DNA of 64,000 nt from Pauljensenia sp902373545 (GTDB taxonomy: Bacteria; Actinomycetota; Actinomycetes; Actinomycetales; Actinomycetaceae), in the NCBI RefSeq assembly GCF_041432775.1, contig NZ_JAPWAG010000007.1, positions 1-64,000 on the forward strand, given 5' to 3'. Made by a program: the position numbers and the translations under genes. Below, piece by piece: positions 54,703 through 62,764 of the stretch (its first letter is position 1; the number at the start of each line of letters is the position of its first letter). Below the pieces are notes generated by a model. That model worked only from the letters and a program-made list of their open reading frames with translations, did no database searches and was not told the origin of the DNA.

Positions 54703-55605
54703 GTGAATACAGCAGATCCTTACGGGACGAACATCTTCGCCCACGACCCGCATCGTGACGGGCCGGGCGCTCGGCGCCCTCGATCGGTGGCGGTCCACGT
54801 CGAGATCGGCATGGTCCTCGAAGACGTGTCGTCGGGCTGGGTCGGTGCGGTGACACGGGTGGAGAAGTCCGGCGGCGTCTACCTCGTCGAGCTTGAGGAT
54901 CGGCGCGGAGTGCGCCGTTCCTTCCCGCTCGGCCCCGGGTTCTGGCTGGAGGGGCGCCCGATCGACGCGCTGCCCCCAAAGCCCAAGCCCGCCCAGGCCT
55001 CGGCGAGTGTGCAGACCAGCGCATCGGGGCGCAGGATCACCAACTCCGGTTCCTTCGCGCCCACCTCCTCCGGTCCGAAGGTCGCCAAGCGATCGCGGAT
55101 CTGGGTGGAGGGACGCCACGACGCCGAGCTCGTTCAGCACGTGTGGGGTGAGGACCTGGCCGAGGCCGGCATCGCGGTGCAGCTGCTCGAGGGTGTGGAC
55201 AACCTGGAGGACATCCTCGAGGTGTTCGGCCCGACCGACACGGCGCGCGCGGGCGTACTCGTCGACCATATGGTGCCCGGCTCTAAAGAGTCGCGCATCG
55301 CCGAGGCCGTCTCCGCCAGGTGGCCGGGCGCGGTTCTCGTGCTCGGACATCCCTTTGTTGACATCTGGCAGGCTGTCAAGCCCGAGCGCGTGGGCCTGAA
55401 CGCCTGGCCCGACGTCCCGCGCGGCATCGACATCAAGCACGGCACGCTGGACGCCCTCGGCTGGCCGCACGCCGATCAGCGCGACATCGCGATGGGGTGG
55501 AAGCGGATCCTGTCCACCGTGCGCACGTACCGTGACCTGGAGCCCGCGCTGCTGGGCCGAGTCGAGGAGCTCATCGACTTCGTCACAGTGCCCTGGGCTC
55601 AGTAA
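54703..55605 (+). CDS. DUF3097-family protein
   Basis: A 300-residue protein recognisable as the actinobacterial DUF3097 family. It has an N-terminal beta domain (VEIGMVLEDVSSGWVGAVTRVEKSGG) and a TOPRIM-like C-terminal region: VEGRHDAELVQHVWGEDL, GVLVDHMVPGSKESR and RGIDIKHGTLDALGW. The VEGRHDAE / VDHMV pattern has the acidic spacing of a TOPRIM fold. Its biochemical role is not established. The GTG start has only a weak ribosome site. It precedes hrcA, as in related genomes. Confidence 0.75.
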   Translation: MNTADPYGTNIFAHDPHRDGPGARRPRSVAVHVEIGMVLEDVSSGWVGAVTRVEKSGGVYLVELEDRRGVRRSFPLGPGFWLEGRPIDALPPKPKPAQASASVQTSASGRRITNSGSFAPTSSGPKVAKRSRIWVEGRHDAELVQHVWGEDLAEAGIAVQLLEGVDNLEDILEVFGPTDTARAGVLVDHMVPGSKESRIAEAVSARWPGAVLVLGHPFVDIWQAVKPERVGLNAWPDVPRGIDIKHGTLDALGWPHADQRDIAMGWKRILSTVRTYRDLEPALLGRVEELIDFVTVPWAQ

Positions 55606-55690
55606 GAAAGTGGCGGTGCCGTGAGGTTCGCAATGAGCGCACCTATCAAGCGTCGCCCGGGTCGCCCCCGCTCGCGGGCGGGGAGTAGCA

Positions 55691-55717
55691 TTTGCACTCA
55701 GAGAGAGGGAGTGCCAG
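55691..55717 (+). promoter_or_regulatory. CIRCE operator upstream of hrcA
   Basis: TTTGCACTC, nine bases, GAGTGCCAG. The CIRCE consensus is TTAGCACTC-N9-GAGTGCTAA; the core GCACTC/GAGTGC and spacing are exact. It lies 15 bases before the hrcA ATG, so HrcA probably represses its own operon (hrcA-dnaJ-rsmE) until heat or misfolding relieves it. Confidence 0.88.
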
Positions 55718-55732
55718 GACGGAGGGAGTGAC

Positions 55733-56776
55733 ATGGCACGCAACAGCGCGCAAAACCGCAGGCTTGACGTCCTGCGCGCCATCGTCACCCAGTACGTGGC
55801 CACACGCGAACCCGTCGGCTCCAAGGCCATTGCCGCCGGGGGCCTGGGCGTCTCCTCGGCCACGATTCGCAACGACATGGCGGTCCTGGAAGAAGCCGGG
55901 CTGATCTATCAGCCCCACACGTCCGCCGGGCGCGTGCCCACCGACCGCGGATACCGCGTCTTCGTCGACCGGCTCGCCCAGATCAAGCCCATGACAACTC
56001 CTGAGCGCCAGGCTCTCGAAACGTTCCTCTCCGACTCGGTCGACATTGACGACGTTGTGGAACGCTCCGTGCGCCTCCTCGCGCAAGTCACCCACCAAGT
56101 GGCCCTCGTGCAATACCCGGGTTCGCGTGTGCGCACCCTCAAGCACCTCGAGGTCCTCGGCCTTACCCCCGGGCGCGTTCTCGTCGTTGTCATCACCGCC
56201 GACGGCGAGGTGGGGGAGCGGACCCTCAGCCTCGACACGCCCCTCGACGACGGCCAACTGCTCGCCGTGCGCGACCACCTGCGCGCCCACTGCGACGCCG
56301 CGACCTCCCAAACCGCGCGTTCGTGCGTCGAGGCGGCCACGGCCTCGTCCCGACCTGAGCTGAGTGCGGCGGTCAGCGCCGTCGGTGAGGCCCTCACCGA
56401 CGTACTCACCGGCGCCGGCGAGGCAAAGATTGTCGTGGCCGGCGCGGCCAACCTGGCTCGCGGAGCGCTCGACTTCCGCGACATCGCGCCCGTCCTGGAT
56501 GCCCTTGAGGAACAGGTTGTCCTGATGCGTCTCTTCTCCGAGGCCGACCCCAGCGAGGAGCTGCACGTGAGCATCGGGGCGGAAAACCCTCACGACGCCC
56601 TGGCCGAAGCGGCCGTCGTCACGGGGACCTACCGCGCCGGGGCGGACGACACCGGCGGATCCGCCCACCTGGGAATCGTTGGCCCCATGCGAATGGACTA
56701 CGCGCGCACCATGAGCTCCGTGCGCGCCGTTGCCGCCTACCTCTCCAGGTACCTGGCCCAGGAAACCAACAACTGA
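55733..56776 (+). CDS. hrcA: Heat-inducible transcription repressor HrcA
   Basis: A 347-residue HrcA, the CIRCE-binding repressor of chaperone genes. The N-terminal winged helix has RRLDVLRAIVTQYVATREPVG and SSATIRNDMAVLEE, followed by PHTSAGRVPTDRGYR. The GAF-like and C-terminal domains follow (LGIVGPMRMDYARTMS). GGAGGGAG precedes the ATG. A copy of the dispersed repeat adds ATASS at an apparent loop (56336). Confidence 0.95.
   Translation: MARNSAQNRRLDVLRAIVTQYVATREPVGSKAIAAGGLGVSSATIRNDMAVLEEAGLIYQPHTSAGRVPTDRGYRVFVDRLAQIKPMTTPERQALETFLSDSVDIDDVVERSVRLLAQVTHQVALVQYPGSRVRTLKHLEVLGLTPGRVLVVVITADGEVGERTLSLDTPLDDGQLLAVRDHLRAHCDAATSQTARSCVEAATASSRPELSAAVSAVGEALTDVLTGAGEAKIVVAGAANLARGALDFRDIAPVLDALEEQVVLMRLFSEADPSEELHVSIGAENPHDALAEAAVVTGTYRAGADDTGGSAHLGIVGPMRMDYARTMSSVRAVAAYLSRYLAQETNN
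56336..56349 (-). repeat. Dispersed 14-mer, exact, inside hrcA
   Basis: GCCACGGCCTCGTC, coding ATASS between two helices of HrcA. Confidence 0.8.
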
Positions 56777-56837
56777 CCATGCGCCCCACCACCGACCAGA
56801 CCATCACCGAGCGCCCACACGGGAAGGAACAGCAAGC

Positions 56838-57953
56838 GTGAGAGACTACTACGAGGTCCTCGGCGTCTCCCGAGACGCCAACCAGGATGAGATCAAGAAG
56901 GCGTACCGCAAGCTCGCGCGTAAGCTCCACCCCGACTATGCGGGCGCCGACTCCGAAGAAGCCTTCAAGGAACTGTCTGTCGCCTACGAGACGCTCTCCG
57001 ACCCCGAGAAGCGCCAGATGTACGACATCGGCGGACCCGACGCCCTGCGCGGCGGCGCGGGCGCGGGTGCCCCCTTTACGGGCTTCTCCGACATCTTCGA
57101 AGCCATGTTCACCAGCGGCTTTGGCGCGTCCTCGCGCGGCCCCGCGTCGCGCGTTCGCCGCGGCAAGGACCAGCAGGTCACCGTCGACATCACCCTCGAG
57201 GACGCCGCATTCGGCGCCGCGAAGGAGGTCTCCTTCCGCACCTACGTCTCCTGCGACACCTGCCACGGCTCCATGTGCCAGCCGGGCACCTCTCCTGAGC
57301 AGTGCGGCACCTGCCACGGATCGGGCTTCGTCACGCAGATCCAGAACTCCCTCTTCGGCCGCATGCAGACCCAGGCTCCCTGCCCGAACTGCCAGGGCTT
57401 CGGCGACACGATCCCCCAGCCCTGCACGGAGTGCAACGGCGCGGGACGCGTCGCCACGCGCCGCACGCTCAACATCAACATCCCGGCCGGTGCCAGCGAG
57501 GGCACACAGATCCGCGTCAGCGGCGAGGCCGAGGTCGGCATGGGCGGCGGCCCTAGCGGCGACCTGTACCTGTCAATCCGCGAGAAGAAGCACCCGGTCT
57601 TCGACCGGCGCGGCGACGACCTGCACACCTGGATCACGATCCCGATGACCACCGCGGCGCTCGGCACCGAGTTCGAGCTGGAGACCCTGGACGGCAAGAA
57701 GACCGTCACGATTAACGCCGGTACCCAGCCCAACGACGACATCGTCCTGGAGGGCCTGGGCGTGGGGCACCTGCAGCGCTCGGGCCGCGGCTCCATGCAC
57801 GTGCACGTCGACGTGGAGATCCCCAAGAAGCTGGACGAGACGTCGCGCGAGTTGCTCGAGCAGCTGGCAAAGGCGCGTGGCGAGGTCCGCGTGGAGCCCC
57901 ACCGTCAGCAGCCGACGTTCTTCGACAAGCTGCGCGACACCTTCATGGGCTGA
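56838..57953 (+). CDS. dnaJ: DnaJ chaperone (Hsp40)
   Basis: A 371-residue DnaJ co-chaperone of DnaK. The J domain has HPD at residues 31-33. A Gly-rich linker and a four-repeat zinc domain follow: CDTCHGSM, CGTCHGSG, CPNCQGFG, CTECNGAG. The first repeat has Met where Gly is usual, but all eight Cys are present. The C-terminal substrate-binding domains follow. The GTG start lies after AAGGAA. It is adjacent to hrcA in the typical DnaJ2 position and is therefore likely under CIRCE control. Confidence 0.95.
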   Translation: MRDYYEVLGVSRDANQDEIKKAYRKLARKLHPDYAGADSEEAFKELSVAYETLSDPEKRQMYDIGGPDALRGGAGAGAPFTGFSDIFEAMFTSGFGASSRGPASRVRRGKDQQVTVDITLEDAAFGAAKEVSFRTYVSCDTCHGSMCQPGTSPEQCGTCHGSGFVTQIQNSLFGRMQTQAPCPNCQGFGDTIPQPCTECNGAGRVATRRTLNINIPAGASEGTQIRVSGEAEVGMGGGPSGDLYLSIREKKHPVFDRRGDDLHTWITIPMTTAALGTEFELETLDGKKTVTINAGTQPNDDIVLEGLGVGHLQRSGRGSMHVHVDVEIPKKLDETSRELLEQLAKARGEVRVEPHRQQPTFFDKLRDTFMG

Positions 57954-57959
57954 CACGCA

Positions 57960-58748
57960 ATGACCCGGCCCGTTTTTCTCGGTGAAGACCTGCGCCCCGA
58001 TCCCGCCTCGGTGGGAGTGGGGGACCGCGCGACCCTGGCTGGTGCGGAGGGACGTCACGCCGCCTCCGTGCGCCGCATCGGCGCGGGCGAGTGGGTGGAC
58101 GTCGTCGACGGGGTGGGCCTGCGCCTGACCTGCGAGGTTGCCGGTGCCGACAAGTCATCGCTGTCCCTCGTCGTGCGTGAGGTACTCCAGGAGGAGCGCC
58201 CCGTGCCCGAGATCGTCCTCGTCCAGGCCTTGGCCAAGGGCGGGCGCGACGAGGCCGCCGTCGAGATCTGCACGGAGATCGGCATCGATCGGGTGATCCC
58301 GTGGGCCTCCCAGCGCGCGATCGTGCAATGGAAGGGACCCAAGGCCGACAAGGGCCGTGCCAAGTGGGAGGGTGTCGCACGCGCCGCCGCCAAGCAGTCC
58401 CGCCGCGCTTTCGTCCCCACCGTTGAGGGCGTGATGGACAGCCGCGAGCTGACCTCGTGGGTCGCGTCCCTGACGGACGAGGCCGGGGTTGCCTTCGTCT
58501 GTCACGAGGAGGCCAGCGAATCGCTGGGGGCGGCGTTGGCGAGCCTCCAGGAAGCAGGCGCGGACGCCTCCCTGCCCCCGCGCGTCGCACTGATCGTCGG
58601 GCCCGAGGGCGGTATCGGCCCGGAGGAGACGGGCGCACTGGTGGACGCCGGCGCCAGAATGATCGGGCTGGGAGACAACGTCCTGCGTTCCTCCACGGCC
58701 GGCGCGGTCGCTCTGACGCTGATCCGCGCCGCCGCGGGAGCCTACTAA
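57960..58748 (+). CDS. rsmE: 16S rRNA (uracil1498-N3)-methyltransferase
   Basis: A 262-residue SPOUT-class methyltransferase. Motifs are GAEGRHAASVRRIGAGE near the N-terminus and, in the knotted SAM site, LIVGPEGGIGPEE and GLGDNVLRSSTAGAVAL. It starts six bases after dnaJ and completes the hrcA-dnaJ-rsmE operon. It ends overlapping the convergent epimerase gene by four bases. It carries one 14-mer copy (58476). Confidence 0.93.
   Translation: MTRPVFLGEDLRPDPASVGVGDRATLAGAEGRHAASVRRIGAGEWVDVVDGVGLRLTCEVAGADKSSLSLVVREVLQEERPVPEIVLVQALAKGGRDEAAVEICTEIGIDRVIPWASQRAIVQWKGPKADKGRAKWEGVARAAAKQSRRAFVPTVEGVMDSRELTSWVASLTDEAGVAFVCHEEASESLGAALASLQEAGADASLPPRVALIVGPEGGIGPEETGALVDAGARMIGLGDNVLRSSTAGAVALTLIRAAAGAY
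58476..58489 (+). repeat. Dispersed 14-mer, 13/14, inside rsmE
   Basis: GACGAGGCCGGGGT, coding DEAGV. Confidence 0.75.
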
Positions 58749-59647
58749 GCAGTGACGGTGCCCGCGATCCGCGCGCTCAGTGTGTGGGTCGCGCCAGGTT
58801 CCAGCGCCACCACGTCCGTGCCCGAATTGAAGGCGTCGGGCGGGCACGTCATGGGCTCGACGGCCACGCCCACACGGTCAATGTCGTCGGCCGAGTAGAC
58901 CTGAAGCCACCTCACGTCCGAGGATAGGGACACTCCCACGCCGCTAGCGGGGGAGCGCAGCGTCACGGTCCACGTACCGACGGGGAGCTCCGTGAAACAG
59001 TGATCGATACTGGTCGAGCCGATCAGGCGGGGAGAACGAAAATCCAGCCCGAGGTCGCCCGCGGGGTGGGCGGTGGCCGGGCTCATGTGCTCGTCGGCTT
59101 CGTACGCGAGACCAGCGGGACTCGTCAGTTCCATCTCATCGGCGCGCGCTCCGCCCGCCGTGAGGTAGGGGTGGAAACCCATCCCGAAGGGGGCGGTACC
59201 TGAGCCGATATTCGTGGCCGACAACTCCACGTCCAGCCCGGTGCCGGCGTCCAGGCTGTAGCGTGCGGTGGCCACAAGCGTCCACGGATAGGAATAGCGC
59301 GCTGGGATAAGAGTGCGCAGGAGGACCCAGGAGGCGTCGGCCTCGACAATGTCCCACTCCTGGAAGGCCACGAAACCGTGCAGGGCCGTGCCAAACGCGG
59401 GTTCGTCGACCGGCAGGTGATAGGACGTGCCACCCCACGAATAGGCGCCGCCGGCGACTCGATTCGGCCAGGGGATCAGGACCTTCCCGAGGTATCCCGG
59501 GGGTAACTCGTCCACGCGGTGCGGGACGACCAGGTCGTGTCCTCGATGCGTGAGGCCAGCCAGACCCGCGCCGACCGTGACGATGCGTGCCTCGTAGTCC
59601 CCGGCCGAGACAGTCACCTCGCGCCCCGATGCACCAAGCGTGACCAT
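58745..59647 (-). CDS. Aldose 1-epimerase family protein
   Basis: A 300-residue galactose-mutarotase-like protein that interconverts sugar anomers. Recognisable segments are IPWPNRVAGGAYSW, LHGFVAFQEWD, and MGFHPYLTAGG, which carries the catalytic His region. An acidic residue in the VAVEPMTCPPDAF segment completes the fold. ATG 59647 follows GAAGGAGCATTC. It may act on galactose released by the LacZ system elsewhere in the window, but nothing here links them directly. Confidence 0.88.
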   Translation of the reverse strand: MVTLGASGREVTVSAGDYEARIVTVGAGLAGLTHRGHDLVVPHRVDELPPGYLGKVLIPWPNRVAGGAYSWGGTSYHLPVDEPAFGTALHGFVAFQEWDIVEADASWVLLRTLIPARYSYPWTLVATARYSLDAGTGLDVELSATNIGSGTAPFGMGFHPYLTAGGARADEMELTSPAGLAYEADEHMSPATAHPAGDLGLDFRSPRLIGSTSIDHCFTELPVGTWTVTLRSPASGVGVSLSSDVRWLQVYSADDIDRVGVAVEPMTCPPDAFNSGTDVVALEPGATHTLSARIAGTVTA

Positions 59648-59771
59648 GAATGCTCCTTCGCGTTCACTGAACATGAAACACGCTCATTTTAAACGGAGTC
59701 GAGTAGTTTGCGTCATGGCTTGAGCGTATCCTTATAGAGAATGACTCTCGATAGAAAGGAAGTCTAGGCAG

Positions 59772-61103
59772 ATGGCCCACGAGATCACCGATGAGCTGAT
59801 TGATCGCCTCCACGAATACTCCGACACCGCCCGCACGGTTGCGCGCAACGCGGTTGCCCACGCCGGCGTCGAGCCGGTCGCCTTCGACCGCGCGAAGGTC
59901 GTCGCCACTCCCACCGTTGTCTCCCACAAGATCGACGACTGGAAGGTCACTTCCCAGAAGAAGTCCGGCCGCTGCTGGCTCTTCTCCTCCCTGAACCTGC
60001 TGCGCTCGACAACGCGCACGCACCTGGGCGTCAAGGACTTCGAGTTCTCCCAGAACTACGTGCTCTTCTGGGACAAATTCGAGCGCGCCAACTTCTTCCT
60101 CTCCGACGTCATCGCAACGGCCGCCACCGAAGAGCTGGATGGACGACTCCTCCAGTTCCTCCTCGGCGACCTCCTGTCCGATGGCGGCCAGTGGGACATG
60201 GCCGTCTCCCTCTACCTCAAGCACGGCCTGGTCCCCAAGACCGCGATGCCCGAAACCGAGTCCTCCGGCCACACCGCCCCCATGAACGACCGCCTCAAGG
60301 TCGTCCTGCGCCGCACGGCCCTGGAGCTGCGCGCGCTGGTCGCCGACGGTGCCTCCGAGGAACAGATCAACGAGGTCAAGGAAGCGGCCCTGGCTGACGT
60401 GTGGCGCATCCTCGTCATCTGCCTGGGCGAGCCCCCGGCCTCCTTCGAGTGGGAGTGGCGCGACGATAAGGGAGAGTTCCACCGCGACGGCGTCCTCACC
60501 CCGCGCGAGTTCTACGACCGCTACGTGGACGTGGACCTGACGCAGTACGTGTGCCTCGTGGACGACCCGCGCGCAGAGCACCCCAAGGGCCACACGCTGA
60601 CCGTGGATCACATGGGCAACGTCGTGGGCGGGCGCCCGATCCTCTACGTCAACGCCCCCGTCGAGCAGATCCGCTCCATCACCACCTCGATCCTGGCCTC
60701 GGGCCGCGCCGTCTGGTTCGGTGCCGACTGCGGCCAGCAGTCCGACCGCGCCTCCGGCTTGTTCGTCGATGGCCTCTATGACTTCGACTCCCTGTTCGGC
60801 GTGGACTTCTCCACCTCGAAGGAGCAGCGCGTCAACACCTGCGAGTCCGCAATGAACCACGCGATGCTCTTCACGGGCGTGGACATCGACGAGGCCGGTG
60901 CGGGCCGCCGCTTCCGCGTGGAGAACTCCTGGGGCGAGGACCGCGGCGACAAGGGCTTCTTCACGATGGACGCTGCATGGTTCGACGCCAACGTGTTTGA
61001 GGTGGCCGTCCACGTGGACGACCTGCCCGCCGAGCTACGCGCCGCCGTCACCGAGGAGCCCCTCCACCTGCCCGCGTGGGATCCGATGGGGGCGCTCGCC
61101 TGA
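59772..61103 (+). CDS. pepC: Aminopeptidase C (bleomycin-hydrolase family)
   Basis: A 443-residue papain-like C1B peptidase that trims N-terminal residues from cytoplasmic peptides. Triad: Cys68 in KSGRCWLFSSLN, His363 in SAMNHAMLF, Asn385 in VENSWG. Length and the Q-N region at the start match PepC. The ribosome site AAGGAAG lies rather far from the ATG. A 14-mer inverted pair follows as terminator. Confidence 0.94.
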   Translation: MAHEITDELIDRLHEYSDTARTVARNAVAHAGVEPVAFDRAKVVATPTVVSHKIDDWKVTSQKKSGRCWLFSSLNLLRSTTRTHLGVKDFEFSQNYVLFWDKFERANFFLSDVIATAATEELDGRLLQFLLGDLLSDGGQWDMAVSLYLKHGLVPKTAMPETESSGHTAPMNDRLKVVLRRTALELRALVADGASEEQINEVKEAALADVWRILVICLGEPPASFEWEWRDDKGEFHRDGVLTPREFYDRYVDVDLTQYVCLVDDPRAEHPKGHTLTVDHMGNVVGGRPILYVNAPVEQIRSITTSILASGRAVWFGADCGQQSDRASGLFVDGLYDFDSLFGVDFSTSKEQRVNTCESAMNHAMLFTGVDIDEAGAGRRFRVENSWGEDRGDKGFFTMDAAWFDANVFEVAVHVDDLPAELRAAVTEEPLHLPAWDPMGALA

Positions 61104-61118
61104 GTGTTCATGGCCTGG

Positions 61119-61169
61119 GACGAGGCCGGGGCGTGGATGCGTGATCGCGTGACCTACCCCGGCCTCGTC
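61119..61169. terminator. Inverted pair of the dispersed 14-mer after pepC
   Basis: GACGAGGCCGGGGC (61119-61132, exact) pairs with CCCCGGCCTCGTC (61157-61169), 15 bases past the pepC stop. Confidence 0.72.
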
Positions 61170-61293
61170 CGTTGGTTTCTCAGGAAAAAGGCCCGATCAG
61201 GGGAGTGCCCGCGACGTGGACGCGCGCTGTCACATTTGGCCATCCCGTGAACGTTGCGCGCGCAGACGGCCCGCACCTGCCAAGATAGGCCCT

Positions 61294-62070
61294 ATGACGA
61301 ACCACACGAAGCCGACGTTGTTGATCTCCAACGTCCTTCCGGCGCGCCCGGGGGACGAGGCATACAACAACATCTGCATGCGCCTGTGGGATCGTCTTCT
61401 CCAGGCCGCGCTGCCCACCTGGAACGTTATCCGCGAATACGCGCAGGAAGACGGGGCCGAGGGGGCCGCGCTGCGCGCCCAGGGGGCCGACGCCATCGTC
61501 ATCATGGGCGGCGAGGACGTTCACCCCGCCCACTACGGAGCCTCCCAGGGATACAACCACGAGGGACGCCACTGGTACCGCGCCGATCTGGGCCAGCTTG
61601 CCCTCGTCGACTACGCTGCCCGCACCGGTACGCCGCTGCTGGGCATCTGTCGCGGCATGCAGATCATCAACACTGCGTTTGGCGGTACCCTCGAGCAGGA
61701 CATCGCAGACGGCACACACACCAATCGCGCGATTCTGTCCGACCACCGATTCGTGCGCCACAGCGTGCGCGTCGAGGCCGGTTCCCATCTCGAGCGAGCC
61801 CTGGCCCCCGTCCTCGTCGACTCCGAGATCACCATTTCCTCGGCCCACCACCAGCGCGTCGCCCGTCTCGGCGACACCCTGCGCGTGAGCGCCTACGCGC
61901 CCGACGGCACCGTCGAGGCCATCGAATCTCCCGACGCCCCCATCGTCGGCGTCCAGTGGCACCCCGAGGACCCCGCCGACGACATCGCCCAGCTGCAATC
62001 CCTGCTGGCTCACCTGGACGCGCGCCGTGCGCCGCGACTCGAGAGGGCATCGACTACCCTGGTCGCATGA
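61294..62070 (+). CDS. Class I glutamine amidotransferase, gamma-Glu-GABA hydrolase type
   Basis: A 258-residue peptidase C26/PuuD-like protein. Nucleophile Cys119 is in LLGICRGMQIINTAFGG and the His-Glu pair in GVQWHPEDP. The MGGEDVHPAHYG loop is typical of the family that splits gamma-glutamyl amides. I set ATG 61294; the ribosome site is weak. The acetyltransferase starts within its stop (ATGA). Confidence 0.88.
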   Translation: MTNHTKPTLLISNVLPARPGDEAYNNICMRLWDRLLQAALPTWNVIREYAQEDGAEGAALRAQGADAIVIMGGEDVHPAHYGASQGYNHEGRHWYRADLGQLALVDYAARTGTPLLGICRGMQIINTAFGGTLEQDIADGTHTNRAILSDHRFVRHSVRVEAGSHLERALAPVLVDSEITISSAHHQRVARLGDTLRVSAYAPDGTVEAIESPDAPIVGVQWHPEDPADDIAQLQSLLAHLDARRAPRLERASTTLVA

Positions 62071-62720
62071 CCCTCGCACCGGGAACCACCTTCGACGATC
62101 CTCGTTTTCGCGACGACGAGCGCACACCCTCCCAGCGCATGGCGGACGGCGACTTCTACGTGGCCGATGATGTGCTTGCCGCCCACACCAAGCGTGCCGT
62201 GCGGCTCCTGTCCCTGTACGAGCAGGCGCACCCGACCGACCCCGACATCGCGCGTTACCTGCTCGCCCAGGTCATCGGATCGGTGGGCGAGGGCGTCGAT
62301 ATTCGCCCGCCCCTGCGCGTCGACTACGGTCACAACATCACTATCGGCGACGGCTCCTGGGTCAACTTTGGGCTCACCGCCCTCGACGTCGCCCCCATCG
62401 TCATCGGCCAGGACGTCCTCATCGGTCCCAACTGCTCGCTCTATACCGCAATCCACCCGACCGAGCCCGGGCCTCGTCGAGCCAAGTGGGAATCATCCGC
62501 GCCCATCACCCTCGAAGATAACGTGTGGCTGGGCGGCTCCGTCGTCGTCTGCCCGGGCGTCACCATCGGTGAAAACTCGATCATTGGAGCCGGTGCCGTC
62601 GTCACCCGCTCCGTGCCCGCCAACTCCATCGCCGTGGGCAACCCCGCCCGCGTCATCCGGGCGCTGGACCCAACGCTCCCACGCCCGATTCAAGCCGCTG
62701 GCGTCGGAGTCATCCGATAG
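62067..62720 (+). CDS. Sugar O-acetyltransferase (maltose/galactoside acetyltransferase type)
   Basis: A 217-residue left-handed beta-helix acetyltransferase of the LacA/Maa/NodL group, using acetyl-CoA. The N-terminal helical cap (SQRMADGDFYVADDVLAAHTKRA) is followed by hexapeptide repeats such as NITIGDGSWVNFG and VTIGENSIIGAGAVVT. The catalytic His is in YTAIHPTEP. It overlaps the amidotransferase gene and shares its transcript. Confidence 0.9.
   Translation: MTLAPGTTFDDPRFRDDERTPSQRMADGDFYVADDVLAAHTKRAVRLLSLYEQAHPTDPDIARYLLAQVIGSVGEGVDIRPPLRVDYGHNITIGDGSWVNFGLTALDVAPIVIGQDVLIGPNCSLYTAIHPTEPGPRRAKWESSAPITLEDNVWLGGSVVVCPGVTIGENSIIGAGAVVTRSVPANSIAVGNPARVIRALDPTLPRPIQAAGVGVIR
62465..62478 (-). 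repeat. Dispersed 14-mer variant, 13/14, inside the acetyltransferase gene
   Basis: GCCCGGGCCTCGTC, coding PGPRR next to the catalytic loop. It is a weak member of the family. Confidence 0.5.
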
Positions 62721-62764
62721 GAGAGCGTGTCTCGGCGCGTCGAGACACGCCATAGGGAGCACAC

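Noticed and set aside
3877..62478. The idea that the 14-mer is only codon bias (Asp-Glu-Ala-Val/Ala-Thr-Ala-Ser words)
   Set aside because: About half the copies are between genes, several in paired hairpins, and the genic ones use different frames and strands.
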